Below, in pieces: positions 15,479 to 23,363 of a DNA stretch of 23,908 nucleotides; positions within the stretch are counted from its first letter, which is position 1; each line of letters starts with the position of its first letter. Both the position numbers and the translations under genes were made by a program. This DNA is from an uncultured Kineothrix sp. (lineage in GTDB: Bacteria > Bacillota > Clostridia > Lachnospirales > Lachnospiraceae): the NCBI GenBank assembly GCA_910587275.1, contig CAJUMD010000047.1, positions 1 through 23,908 of the forward strand. The letters are read 5' to 3'. Below the pieces are notes generated by a model. That model made no database searches. It saw only the letters and a program-made list of their open reading frames with translations, and had not been told where the DNA came from.

Positions 15479-15594
15479 GCTGTTTTCTGCTTCCTTGTCT
15501 GTTTATATTTGCTTTTTCATATGTTTCCCCGCATTTTTCCGCGGTGGCGGCTGTGGGGTTTGCTGTTAATTTTACGGGATTTTTGGGAAAAAGC

Positions 15595-15633
15595 CATAAA
15601 CCGGAAGGATAAGCAGTATGCTGCGGGTTTATG
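15595..15633. promoter_or_regulatory. Nested inverted repeat between XRE regulator and recombinase
   Basis: CATAAACC (15595-15602) and GGTTTATG (15626-15633) are perfect 8-bp arms. Centred near the same point is a second inverted repeat GCAG-TATG-CTGC (15613-15624). The site lies in the 168-bp gap upstream of the recombinase gene, where an operator for the XRE protein or a recombination site would be expected. The rest of the gap (15479-15646) shows nothing else I can support. Confidence 0.4.
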
Positions 15634-15646
15634 TCCTGTTTGTGTT

Positions 15647-16000
15647 TTACGGCCGGATGTTCCAGCCGTTTATGCGTATGGCATTCTTTGCGGATTTCAG
15701 GATTTCATAGAGAAAGCGTTTCTCGGCGGCGGAACAGCCATACAGGAGCAGGCAGATGTCCGTTTGGTAATCGGCATCGCCGGCCGTTTGGTTTCCTGCG
15801 AGCAGGTCGTTCATGGTTACGCCGAGGGCATCCGCGATGGAAAGCAGGCTTTCAAGCCCCGGATGTTTCCTTGCTCTTTCGATGTTGCTGATGTAAACGC
15901 TGGAAAGACCGGAAAAAGCGGCAAGTTCCTCCTGGGATAGTCCCTGTATCAAACGCAATTCCCGGATTCTTGTGCCAATCAGGGTATAATTGACAGACAT
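15647..16000 (-). CDS. XRE-family helix-turn-helix regulator
   Basis: A 117-residue protein from ATG 16000, which has a perfect AGGAGG 9 nt upstream; a second in-frame ATG at 16006 is only 3 nt from that site and so less likely. Residues 6-60 are a Cro/CI-type HTH: IGTRIRELRLIQGLSQEELA, GLSSVYISNIERARKHP, LLSIADALGVTMNDLL. The last 50 residues are unrecognised and may serve dimerisation. It is the first gene of the minus-strand cassette and is divergent from the AAA-ATPase-like gene at 16164. By position it is likely to control the recombinase cassette. Confidence 0.9.
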   Translation of the reverse strand: MSVNYTLIGTRIRELRLIQGLSQEELAAFSGLSSVYISNIERARKHPGLESLLSIADALGVTMNDLLAGNQTAGDADYQTDICLLLYGCSAAEKRFLYEILKSAKNAIRINGWNIRP

Positions 16001-16109
16001 GGTCATTCACCTCCTTTGCGGGCAGAAATTGTTTCAGGCGTGAACAGCAATGAACGGTTTGCCTGACTGCCTGCGGAAATAAATTATCATGGAATTACGG
16101 TTGTGTCTG

Positions 16110-16118
16110 TGTTAAGAT
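16110..16118 (+). promoter_or_regulatory. Extended -10 TGTTAAGAT before the AAA-ATPase-like gene
   Basis: TGn plus TAAGAT lies 45 bp upstream of ATG 16164 in the divergent gap between the XRE gene and the ATPase-like gene. No convincing -35 was found. The gap also holds a GCCTG-ACT-GCCTG direct repeat (about 16060-16073). Confidence 0.4.
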
Positions 16119-16163
16119 TAAGGAAAAGGCAGACAGCAGTATAGAAGATAGAAGGAGAACGGT

Positions 16164-17855
16164 ATGGCAAGGACGGCGGCAATCGGGGTGCAGGATTTTG
16201 GAACGCTGATGGAAAATAACTACTTTTATGTGGATAAAACGGATTTCATCCGGGAATGGTGGGAGAACGGGGACAGCGTGACGCTGATTACCCGTCCGAG
16301 GCGTTTTGGCAAGACGCTGAACATGAATATGCTGGAACGTTTTTTCTCTCTGGATTATGCGGGGAAGGGAAGCATTTTTGAAAACCTGAGGATATGGAAA
16401 TCGGAAAAGTACCGGGGGATGCAGGGGACGTATCCGGTTCTCGGACTCAGCTTTGCGAACGTGAAAGAGAACACGTTTGGAAAGGCGAAGATAAGGCTCT
16501 GCCAGATTATATCGGACTTGTATAATAAACGGGAGTTTTTAAGGGACAGCGGTATCCTGTCGGAAAAGGAGTGCGGATATTTTGACCGGGTATCCGAAGA
16601 CATGACGGAGACGGATGCGGCGGTTTCCCTCCACCGGCTGTGCGATTACATGCAGCGTTATTACGGGAAAAAAGTAATTATCCTGTTGGACGAGTACGAC
16701 ACGCCGATGCAGGAGGCGTACATGCACGGGTACTGGGATGAGATAGTTTCCTTCATGAGGAACCTGTTCAATGCCACGTTTAAGACAAACCCGTTTTTGG
16801 ACAAGGCAGTTATGACGGGGATAACGAGGATAAGCAAGGAGAGTATTTTTTCGGATTTAAACAACTTAGAGGTAGTAACGTCCACTGCGGATAAATACAC
16901 GGATGCATTTGGTTTTACCCAAACGGAGGTATCGGACGCATTACGGGAATTTGGGATGTCCGGAATGGAAGAAGGAGTCCGGGACTGGTATGACGGTTTT
17001 ACGTTTGGAAAAAGAACGGATATTTACAATCCATGGTCCATCATTCATTTTCTTGGTAAAAGGAAATTTGCCACTTATTGGGCAAACACCAGCAGCAACA
17101 GCCTTGCGGGGAAGCTGATCCGGGAAGGGAGCCGTGACGTGAAGGTCACGATGGAGGAGCTGTTAAGCGGGGGGACGCTGCGGACGAAAATCGACGAGCA
17201 GATTGTGTTTAACCAGCTCGACCGGAATGAATCCGCGATATGGAGCCTGCTGCTTGCCGGCGGGTATTTAAAGGTGGAGGAACACACCATGGACGCGGAG
17301 ACGGGGCGTGAGGAATACGCCTTAAGGCTGACGAACAAGGAAGTAAGGCTGATGTTTGAAACCATAATCGGGGACTGGTTTAAGAACTATACGCCGGAGT
17401 ACAATGATTTCATTAGGGCACTGCTGGCGGGGGACGTGGAAGCCATGAACGAATACATGAACCGGGTGGCGCGTGACACGTTCAGTAACTTTGACACAGG
17501 AAAAAGGGCTTCGGAAAAGTCGCAGCCGGAACGTTTCTACCACGGGTTTGTGCTGGGCCTGATGGTGGAGCTTTCGGACCGGTATGCAGTGACCTCCAAC
17601 CGGGAAAGCGGTTTCGGGCGTTATGACGTGGTACTGGAACCGTTGGGCGGGAATGAAACGGACGATGCAGTTATCCTGGAATTCAAGGTCCGCCGGCCCC
17701 AAAAGGAAAAGTGCCTGGAGGAGACGGTACAGGCGGCGCTTTTGCAGATTGAGGAAAAAAAGTACGCGGCAGCGCTGGAAGCGAAAGGAATCCCGTCGGC
17801 ACGCATCCGCAAATACGGGTTTGCGTTTGAGGGGAAGGACGTGCTAATCGGATAG
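16164..17855 (+). CDS. AAA-ATPase-like protein with C-terminal PD-(D/E)XK nuclease domain
   Basis: A 563-residue protein with GAAGGAGA before the ATG. The N-terminus has the family's GVQDFGTLMENNYFYVDKT and the modified Walker A RPRRFGKT (Lys50); LLDEYDTPM near residues 174-182 is Walker B. The C-terminal domain carries GFGRYDVVLEP (Asp488) and ILEFKV (Glu506, Lys508), the PD-(D/E)XK nuclease core (PDDEXK_9). This matches the AAA-ATPase_like plus PDDEXK_9 architecture found in many copies in gut Bacteroidetes and Clostridia genomes. The function is not established; a role in defence or as a mobile-element passenger has been considered. It flanks the recombinase cassette but is transcribed away from it. 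Confidence 0.92.
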   Translation: MARTAAIGVQDFGTLMENNYFYVDKTDFIREWWENGDSVTLITRPRRFGKTLNMNMLERFFSLDYAGKGSIFENLRIWKSEKYRGMQGTYPVLGLSFANVKENTFGKAKIRLCQIISDLYNKREFLRDSGILSEKECGYFDRVSEDMTETDAAVSLHRLCDYMQRYYGKKVIILLDEYDTPMQEAYMHGYWDEIVSFMRNLFNATFKTNPFLDKAVMTGITRISKESIFSDLNNLEVVTSTADKYTDAFGFTQTEVSDALREFGMSGMEEGVRDWYDGFTFGKRTDIYNPWSIIHFLGKRKFATYWANTSSNSLAGKLIREGSRDVKVTMEELLSGGTLRTKIDEQIVFNQLDRNESAIWSLLLAGGYLKVEEHTMDAETGREEYALRLTNKEVRLMFETIIGDWFKNYTPEYNDFIRALLAGDVEAMNEYMNRVARDTFSNFDTGKRASEKSQPERFYHGFVLGLMVELSDRYAVTSNRESGFGRYDVVLEPLGGNETDDAVILEFKVRRPQKEKCLEETVQAALLQIEEKKYAAALEAKGIPSARIRKYGFAFEGKDVLIG

Positions 17856-17957
17856 GCGCAGGCTGCAGACCGATATGTATCGCATGAAACCGGGCAAAAA
17901 ACATGTAAAAGAGACAAAAAACCTATATTTATTACACTGGTTTCCGGTCCAAATACC

Positions 17958-17966
17958 TGTTAAAAT
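17958..17966 (+). promoter_or_regulatory. Extended -10 TGTTAAAAT before the GH125 gene
   Basis: TGn plus TAAAAT lies 83 bp before ATG 18049, with no clear -35. It supports a transcription unit starting at the mannosidase gene rather than read-through from the ATPase-like gene. Confidence 0.4.
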
Positions 17967-18048
17967 TCCAGTGGGACAGGCGGGAATCCACCTGTGCGGG
18001 GCATAACGGAAACGCTGACGGGAACTGCGGCGGGAAAGGAATACGGCG

Positions 18049-19338
18049 ATGGACAATTTTTTAAGGGAAATCCGGCAGAAAGCGGAAGGCTGCCCGGAAC
18101 TGATGAAAGTATTTACGGACTGCTGTGCGGATACATGGAACACTGCGGTGAAAGAAATGGAAGACGGCACGGCGCATGTGATTACGGGGGATATTCCTGC
18201 TATGTGGCTGAGGGATTCGGCGGCACAGATGCGTCCGTTTCTTTTTTTCGCAAAAGAGGACGGGGAAATGAGGGAGCGGATTGCGGGAGTGGTCCGCAGA
18301 CAGTTTAAATATATCTGTTTGGACGAATATGCCAATGCGTTCAACGAATCCCCAAACGGCGCGTGCTGGGAGAAGGATGATCCGGAGCAAAGTCCATGGG
18401 TTTGGGAACGGAAGTTTGAGGTTGATTCCCTCTGCTATCCGGTGCAGCTTGCTTACCTTCTTTGGAGGAATACGGGATGTGTTTCCCAGTTTGACCAGAA
18501 TTTTTTCCGGGGAGTGGAAAAGATTTTCCGCGTCTTCCGGACGGAACAGTTTCATGAAGAACGGTCCGCATACCGGTTCCGGAGAAAGAGCGCCCTGTTC
18601 CGGGATACGCTTTCCCGGGACGGGAAAGGGGCTTTGGTGAAGCCCGGGACGGGGCTTATCTGGTCCGGATTCCGTCCCAGTGACGATGCCTGCACGTATG
18701 GATACCTGATTCCGTCCAATATGTTTGCCGTAGTCGTCATGGGGTATCTGGAGGAAATGGCGCGGGAACTGTTTCATGAGAAACGGCTGGAAAAAGAGGC
18801 GTGGCTGCTGCGGGAGCAGGTCCGGGAAGCCATTGAAAAAGAAGGGAAAACCTACACGGAAGAATTTGGCATGGTCTATGCCTATGAAGTGGACGGGTAT
18901 GGTATGTATAATCTTATGGACGATGCGAACGTCCCCAGTCTTTTAGCCATGGAGTATCTGGGATATCCGGCGGACCGGCAGGCGGCAGAGAATACAAGGA
19001 GACTTATCCTGGGTGAAGGAAACCCTTATTACTATAAAGGTGTGAAAGCGTCCGGGATAGGGAGCGCCCATACGCCGTCCGGTTATATTTGGCATATCGC
19101 GATGGCAGTGCAGGGACTGACAAGCAAAAGCCAGGGAGAAAAACTGGCAATCCTTAAGCGCATGGCGGCGACAACAGGAGGAAAAGGCGTAATGCATGAG
19201 GGTTTTCTTTGTGACGACGATAAGCAATATACGCGTGAATGGTTCTCCTGGGCGAATGCGATGTATATGGAGCTGTTTTTGGATTACCTGGGGTACCGGC
19301 TGGAAACATCCGCCTGCGGTGCGGACCGGTTGGCATGA
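18049..19338 (+). CDS. GH125 exo-alpha-1,6-mannosidase
   Basis: A 429-residue protein, the usual length for glycoside hydrolase family 125, with no signal peptide, so it should be cytoplasmic. Family hallmarks: VITGDIPAMWLRDSAAQ (about 44-60), WVWERKFEVDSLCYP, LIWSGFRPSDDA with the acid Asp region, and GVMHEGF with the catalytic base Glu. Characterised members (for example from Clostridium perfringens and Streptococcus pneumoniae) are inverting enzymes that remove alpha-1,6-linked mannose from N-glycan or mannan fragments, without a metal ion. AAAGGAA lies before ATG 18049. With the GH130 phosphorylase downstream it suggests intracellular breakdown of imported manno-oligosaccharides. Confidence 0.93.
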   Translation: MDNFLREIRQKAEGCPELMKVFTDCCADTWNTAVKEMEDGTAHVITGDIPAMWLRDSAAQMRPFLFFAKEDGEMRERIAGVVRRQFKYICLDEYANAFNESPNGACWEKDDPEQSPWVWERKFEVDSLCYPVQLAYLLWRNTGCVSQFDQNFFRGVEKIFRVFRTEQFHEERSAYRFRRKSALFRDTLSRDGKGALVKPGTGLIWSGFRPSDDACTYGYLIPSNMFAVVVMGYLEEMARELFHEKRLEKEAWLLREQVREAIEKEGKTYTEEFGMVYAYEVDGYGMYNLMDDANVPSLLAMEYLGYPADRQAAENTRRLILGEGNPYYYKGVKASGIGSAHTPSGYIWHIAMAVQGLTSKSQGEKLAILKRMAATTGGKGVMHEGFLCDDDKQYTREWFSWANAMYMELFLDYLGYRLETSACGADRLA

Positions 19339-19400
19339 AAGACTGGCGGCACGGCTGCCTGCTGCAGGCTTTTTCCTGATTTTGGCGGCAGGCGTGTTTG

Positions 19401-19475
19401 CGTGTGCCAGGCTGGCAGGATGTGATTGACGAAGCGCAAAGGCGAGTGGATGAATTTATGGCAAAGAAAAAGTAA
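19401..19475 (+). pseudogene. C-terminal scar of a lost gene, possibly an ABC sugar-binding protein
   Basis: An open stretch ends in DVIDEAQRRVDEFMAKKK and TAA at 19473-19475, followed 15 nt later by ATG 19491. The amphipathic, Lys-ending tail is typical of extracellular solute-binding proteins of ABC sugar transporters, but this is too short to prove. It has no start of its own. The GH125 and GH130 genes may once have been separated by a transporter gene that was deleted. Confidence 0.4.
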
Positions 19476-19490
19476 AGGGAGAGTGGAAGA

Positions 19491-20660
19491 ATGGTTAAAA
19501 TCATAGGAAAAGAGCAGCCAAACATACCATGGCAGGAGCCAAAAGGCGGGGAGAATCTGCCGGTGTGGCGGTATGACGCAAATCCGGTTATCGGACGGTT
19601 TGCGGCAAAGAATGCAAACAGTATCTTTAACAGTGCGGTAGTCCCTTTTGGGGATGGGTTTGCGGGCGTATTCCGCTGTGACAGCAAGTCCATCAGCATG
19701 GATATTTTTCCGGGATTCAGCAGGGACGGCATACATTGGGAGATTTCGGAGGAACCGGTGCGCTTTGAGGGGGCGCACCCGGAAGTGGCAAAGAGGGATT
19801 ACCGGTACGATCCGAGGGTTTGTTTTTTAGAGGACCGGTATTACATTACCTGGTGCAACGGATACCATGGATATCCGACCATCGGGGTAGGCTATACCTT
19901 TGATTTCCGTACCTTTTACCAGTTGGAAAATGCGTTCCTGCCGTTTAACCGCAATGGCGTGCTGTTTCCGCGCAGGATTAATGGGAACTATTATATGCTG
20001 AGCCGGCCCAGCGATAACGGGCATACGCCGTTTGGGGATATTTTCTTAAGCGAAAGCCCCGATTTAAAATATTGGGGATGCCACCGGTACGTGATAGGAA
20101 CGGTGAAAGGGGATGCTTCCGCATGGCAGAGTACCAAGATAGGTGCAGGGAGCGTTCCCATCGAAACGGACCGGGGATGGCTTTTGATTTACCACGGCGT
20201 GATTCAGACGTGCAACGGTTTCGTATACCGGATGGGTTGTGCGCTGCTGGATTTGGAAGAACCCTGGAAGGTCATAAAACGGTCCAGGAACTATATCCTG
20301 GGTCCCCATGAGCTGTACGAATGCGTAGGGGACGTGCCGAATGTGGTATTTCCGTGTGCGGCGCTGGCGGATGCGGCGACGGGGCGGATTGCCATTTACT
20401 ATGGATGCGCGGATACGGTGACCGGATTGGCATTTACCACGGCGGACCGGCTGATGGAAGATATGGAAGATGCGGGAAAAATGGCGGCGGACCACCCGGA
20501 GTCCGCCCTTTGGGAACTGTGCGGGCACAGCCTGGACCGGATGGATGCAAAAATGCCGTTTGACGCGGCATCGTCAGGGGACTGCTGCGGCAAACGGCTG
20601 GTGGAACATTATATCGGGCATCATTGGGGCGGCAAACCTGGTGCCGAATCCGGCCGGTAA
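19491..20660 (+). CDS. GH130 beta-mannoside phosphorylase
   Basis: A 389-residue protein with GGGAGAG before the ATG. It has the five-bladed propeller motifs of GH130: SIFNSAVVPFGDGFAGVFR, YDPRVCFLEDRYYITWCNGY with the proton-donor Asp, LENAFLPFNRNGVLFPRRI, MLSRPSDNGHTPFGDIF, WLLIYHGV and PNVVFPCAAL. From memory the sequence is closest to subfamily 1 (4-O-beta-mannosyl-glucose phosphorylase); N-glycan-type Man-beta-1,4-GlcNAc phosphorolysis is the alternative. The reaction would release mannose 1-phosphate in the cytoplasm. The propeller appears complete at about residue 325; the final 60 or so residues (AADHPESALWELCG onward) go beyond the usual family end and are unexplained. It ends 9 nt from the stop of the convergent aminotransferase. 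Confidence 0.93.
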   Translation: MVKIIGKEQPNIPWQEPKGGENLPVWRYDANPVIGRFAAKNANSIFNSAVVPFGDGFAGVFRCDSKSISMDIFPGFSRDGIHWEISEEPVRFEGAHPEVAKRDYRYDPRVCFLEDRYYITWCNGYHGYPTIGVGYTFDFRTFYQLENAFLPFNRNGVLFPRRINGNYYMLSRPSDNGHTPFGDIFLSESPDLKYWGCHRYVIGTVKGDASAWQSTKIGAGSVPIETDRGWLLIYHGVIQTCNGFVYRMGCALLDLEEPWKVIKRSRNYILGPHELYECVGDVPNVVFPCAALADAATGRIAIYYGCADTVTGLAFTTADRLMEDMEDAGKMAADHPESALWELCGHSLDRMDAKMPFDAASSGDCCGKRLVEHYIGHHWGGKPGAESGR

Positions 20661-20669
20661 TTGAAATAT

Positions 20670-21953
20670 TTACTCCTGTAGCAGTTTTTCCACTGAAACA
20701 AGTTTCACGCAGAGTACAAAAATCTTTGTGGCGTCTTCCATTTCCTCAGAGGTCGGAAAAGTCGGTGCGATACGGATATTGGAATCCTCCGGGTCGGTAC
20801 CGTAAGGATAAGTTGCACCTGCGCCCGTAAGCACAACGCCCAAGGATTTACACTTTGCAACGATTGCCTTGGCACATCCGGGCATGGCGTTGAAGGAGAT
20901 GAAATATCCGCCTCTTGGCTTGATCCAGCTTCCGATTCCCGTTCCGGTCAGTTCGACATCCAGCGTATGAAGGACGGCTTCAAATTTGGGGCGGAGAATC
21001 TCCGCATGTTTTTGCATATGGGCTTTCAGGCCGTCTATGTTTTTGAAAAATCTTGCGTGCCGCAACTGGTTAATCTTGTCATGGCCGATAATCTGCGCAT
21101 CCATAAACTTCTTAATATATTCCATATTGTTTTGCGAGGTGGCAATCGCGGATACGCCTGCGCCGGGGAAACTTACCTTTGAGGTCGAAGCGAAGATGTA
21201 TACCATATCCGGGTTCCCGGACTTTTCGCATTCTTCCAGGATATTTAAAATCTCATCCTGTATTTCGTCATAAATATGGTGGATGCAGTATGCGTTGTCC
21301 CAGAAAATACGGAAGTCCGCAGCCTTCGGTTTCAGGTTTGCAAAACGCCGCACCACTTCATCCGAGTAAGAGATTCCTGTTGGATTGGAATATTTGGGGA
21401 CGCACCAAATGCCTTTTACCGCGTCGTCGTTGTTTACGTACTGTTCCACCATGTCCATATCGGGGCCGTCTTCGTACAGCGGAATGTTAATCATATCGAT
21501 ACCGAATAATTCCGTGATTTTAAAATGACGGTCGTATCCGGGAACCGGACATAAGAACTTTACGTGGTCCAGCTGGCACCAGGGAGTGGAACCGTTCACG
21601 CCTTTTACCATGGAGCGTATCACGGTATCGTACATGATGTTCAGGCTGGAATTGCCGCATACGATGACATTGTCTTTGGGGACTCCTATCATATCGGCAA
21701 GAAGCCGCCGGCACTCACCGATACCGTCCCAATCCCCGTAATTTCTTGTATCGTTTCCCAACAGGGTATGCATATCCGCCCCGCTGTTGATGACGTCCAG
21801 CATCGGCATGGACAATGCCAACTGCGAAGCACCCGGCTTACCCCTTGCCATATTGAGGGAAAGTCCCATCGCTTCCGCTTTCTTGAATTCTTCTTCTAAA
21901 TCTGCTTTCAGCGTGAGTAGTTCCTCACGGCTCATGTCTTTATAGGCTTTCAT
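20670..21953 (-). CDS. Type Ic aspartate aminotransferase (PLP fold type I)
   Basis: A 427-residue protein starting at ATG 21953 with AAAGGAAAG upstream; the 25 codons before it contain no ribosome site. Fold type I aminotransferase features: MARGKPG at the N-terminus, KYSNPTG, WDNAYCIHHIYD, the PLP-binding Lys259 in STSKVSFPGAG, PRGGYFISF and the substrate-Arg motif IRIAPTFP. The pattern is that of the aspartate aminotransferase Ic / Aminotran_MocR family, about 430 residues long. It would interconvert aspartate plus 2-oxoglutarate and oxaloacetate plus glutamate. It is a single-gene unit with its own promoter. Confidence 0.92.
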   Translation of the reverse strand: MKAYKDMSREELLTLKADLEEEFKKAEAMGLSLNMARGKPGASQLALSMPMLDVINSGADMHTLLGNDTRNYGDWDGIGECRRLLADMIGVPKDNVIVCGNSSLNIMYDTVIRSMVKGVNGSTPWCQLDHVKFLCPVPGYDRHFKITELFGIDMINIPLYEDGPDMDMVEQYVNNDDAVKGIWCVPKYSNPTGISYSDEVVRRFANLKPKAADFRIFWDNAYCIHHIYDEIQDEILNILEECEKSGNPDMVYIFASTSKVSFPGAGVSAIATSQNNMEYIKKFMDAQIIGHDKINQLRHARFFKNIDGLKAHMQKHAEILRPKFEAVLHTLDVELTGTGIGSWIKPRGGYFISFNAMPGCAKAIVAKCKSLGVVLTGAGATYPYGTDPEDSNIRIAPTFPTSEEMEDATKIFVLCVKLVSVEKLLQE

Positions 21954-22018
21954 AGTGCATCTTTCCTTTTCGGTTTTTTGGTAGTTAGTGTTTTGCATGA
22001 AATTTTCGGTTACGCTAT

Positions 22019-22047
22019 ATTTTACCATTTTCCTATCGTGGATGCAA
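22019..22047 (-). promoter_or_regulatory. Promoter of the aminotransferase gene (TTGCAT-N17-TAAAAT)
   Basis: On the minus strand, TTGCAT (22047-22042) and TAAAAT (22024-22019) are separated by 17 bp, about 65 bp upstream of ATG 21953. The -35 keeps only TTG of the consensus, but the spacing and place are good. Confidence 0.5.
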
Positions 22048-22162
22048 TAGGGCGATTTGGATATGCGGTGCAGGAGGGGAAGTGCAGGGCGTGAAGGAAG
22101 TGTTTTTGCGAGGGTGTTGCGTGGAAATTAATTTCCGGTTTTTGTAGGGGCTTAGGATTTTA

Positions 22163-22191
22163 TTTACAAATGCCGTGTATGGTGTTAGAAT
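22163..22191 (+). promoter_or_regulatory. Promoter TTTACA-N17-TAGAAT with extended TG
   Basis: TTTACA (22163-22168) and TAGAAT (22186-22191) are spaced by 17 bp, and TG stands one base before the -10. It points to the broken small gene and the CPBP protease gene downstream. The rest of 22050-22160 holds nothing I can identify. Confidence 0.65.
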
Positions 22192-22202
22192 TGGTAAATA
22201 AA

Positions 22203-22241
22203 ATGGTAGAAAAGCGCCGTGATTTACTAGAGCGTGTTTGA
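22203..22241 (+). pseudogene. Twelve-codon N-terminal fragment at the repeat boundary
   Basis: Directly behind the strong promoter, ATG 22203 opens MVEKRRDLLERV and then a stop formed where the putative repeat begins (GAGCGTGTTTGA). It looks like the beginning of a gene cut by the repeat. It is too short to name and has no good ribosome site. Confidence 0.3.
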
Positions 22242-22335
22242 AAATTCATTCCTGACATCTGCACGCCCCAGTTTGCGTGATATTTGCGCCAAATTCAGGT
22301 TACGGGTACGATATCTATAAGGAACCGGACGGGAT
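22230..22335. repeat. Probable copy of a dispersed repeat element
   Basis: The stretch from GAGCGTGTTTGAAAATTC to about TTCAGGTTACGG reads on the minus strand as LAQISRKLGR then RNEFSNTL. I recall the ending EFSNTL on many tiny hypothetical proteins of Clostridia, as expected from a multi-copy DNA element that happens to be open in that frame. It contains TTTGCG and GCCAAA near-inverted arms. This is memory-based and not proven by the window, since only one copy is visible. Confidence 0.4.
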
Positions 22336-22396
22336 AGAAGTTCTGTGTCCTTATGAAGCCAGGATGTACCTGGCAGATGCGGAGCAGATTGGATGA
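22256..22396 (+). pseudogene. C-terminal coding fragment after the repeat
   Basis: The + frame is open and protein-like toward its end (YGYDIYKEPDG, EVLCPYEARMYLADAEQIG, then TGA 22394-22396). The first half overlaps the putative repeat and is probably not genuine. It may be the tail of the gene whose beginning is at 22203. The family is not recognised. It ends 41 nt before the CPBP start. Confidence 0.35.
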
Positions 22397-22437
22397 ATGG
22401 CATATACGCCATATGTGAAAAGCGGAGGAGATATATC

Positions 22438-23289
22438 ATGGAGAAACCGGAAATGGAATTTTCAGCCAAAAAGACACTGGTAAATATTGTGGTGTATTTT
22501 TTGTTATTTTTAGCAGGAGACTTGTGTAACAGTGTGGTTTGGGATTTGCTTTTTTCCGTGCTCGTGCTTCCGGTCAGTGAATTTTATGTTTTGTTAAGGA
22601 TGTCGGGAAACCTGTTATTTACCTGTCTGTTCTTTTGGGCATATACGGAAAAGGTACTTCATTTGAAAATGCGTGATTTTGGAATCTCATTCCATATTAA
22701 GAGTTGGGGCGTGCTGTTTGCTGTTTTGCTTTCCGCGTTTGTTGTGTTTGCTTTTTTGCTGATAGGAAAAACCAGGGTGAACGCATTGGAAGCCAATGAA
22801 ATCATTTGGATGGTGGTTTCCTCAGTGTTTATTGCTTTAAAAGCAGGGATATTAGAGGAGATGCTGTTTCGTGGTTTCATAATGAGACTGCTTGAAAACC
22901 GTTGGAACAAATGTATTGCCATTCTGCTGCCGTCCCTGCTGTTTGGTTTGGCACACATTCCTTCCATGGAAACTTTTACCGTGGCAGGTATTGTGCTGTT
23001 GGTGCTAAGCGGTACACTGGTGGGTGTCATGTTCTCATTGGTGACATACAAAGGAAATTCAATTGCAAACAGTGTGGTCATGCACGCTGTTTGGAATTTT
23101 GTGATGATAACAAGTATTTTGCATATTACGACGCAGGAAGGATATTACGGCAACCCCGTTTTTTCAATTATCATACCGTCCGGTAATATTTTACTGACAG
23201 GGGCAGGATTTGGCGTGGAGGCGTCAATCATTGCCATTCTTGGATATGCATGTATTTGTGCCATGACCCTTTATGGCAGAAAGAAATAA
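22438..23289 (+). CDS. CPBP (CAAX/Abi) family intramembrane metalloprotease
   Basis: A 283-residue membrane protein with GGAGGAG 7 nt before ATG 22438. It has about seven to eight hydrophobic segments. The family's metal-site residues are all present: EEMLFRG (Glu140, Glu141, Arg145), FGLAHIP (His173) and HAVWN (His216, Asn220). CPBP members cleave prenylated or other membrane substrates; in Firmicutes they are often found with bacteriocin loci as processing or immunity factors, or next to two-component systems. The next gene is a response regulator, 74 nt downstream on the same strand. The substrate cannot be assigned. Confidence 0.92.
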   Translation: MEKPEMEFSAKKTLVNIVVYFLLFLAGDLCNSVVWDLLFSVLVLPVSEFYVLLRMSGNLLFTCLFFWAYTEKVLHLKMRDFGISFHIKSWGVLFAVLLSAFVVFAFLLIGKTRVNALEANEIIWMVVSSVFIALKAGILEEMLFRGFIMRLLENRWNKCIAILLPSLLFGLAHIPSMETFTVAGIVLLVLSGTLVGVMFSLVTYKGNSIANSVVMHAVWNFVMITSILHITTQEGYYGNPVFSIIIPSGNILLTGAGFGVEASIIAILGYACICAMTLYGRKK

Positions 23290-23363
23290 AGCAAAGGAGA
23301 AAGTGGGATTGCGGAGTATAAAAAGCAGAAATTTAAATACGCTCCAGGGAACAGGAAAGAAGA

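Noticed and set aside
15509..15940. Plus-strand frame across the XRE gene
   Set aside because: It is the complement of a clear helix-turn-helix gene with a perfect ribosome site.
19358..19376. GCCTG-CTG-CAGGC followed by a T-run as terminator of the GH125 gene
   Set aside because: The stem is only 5 bp with a 3-nt loop; too weak to call.
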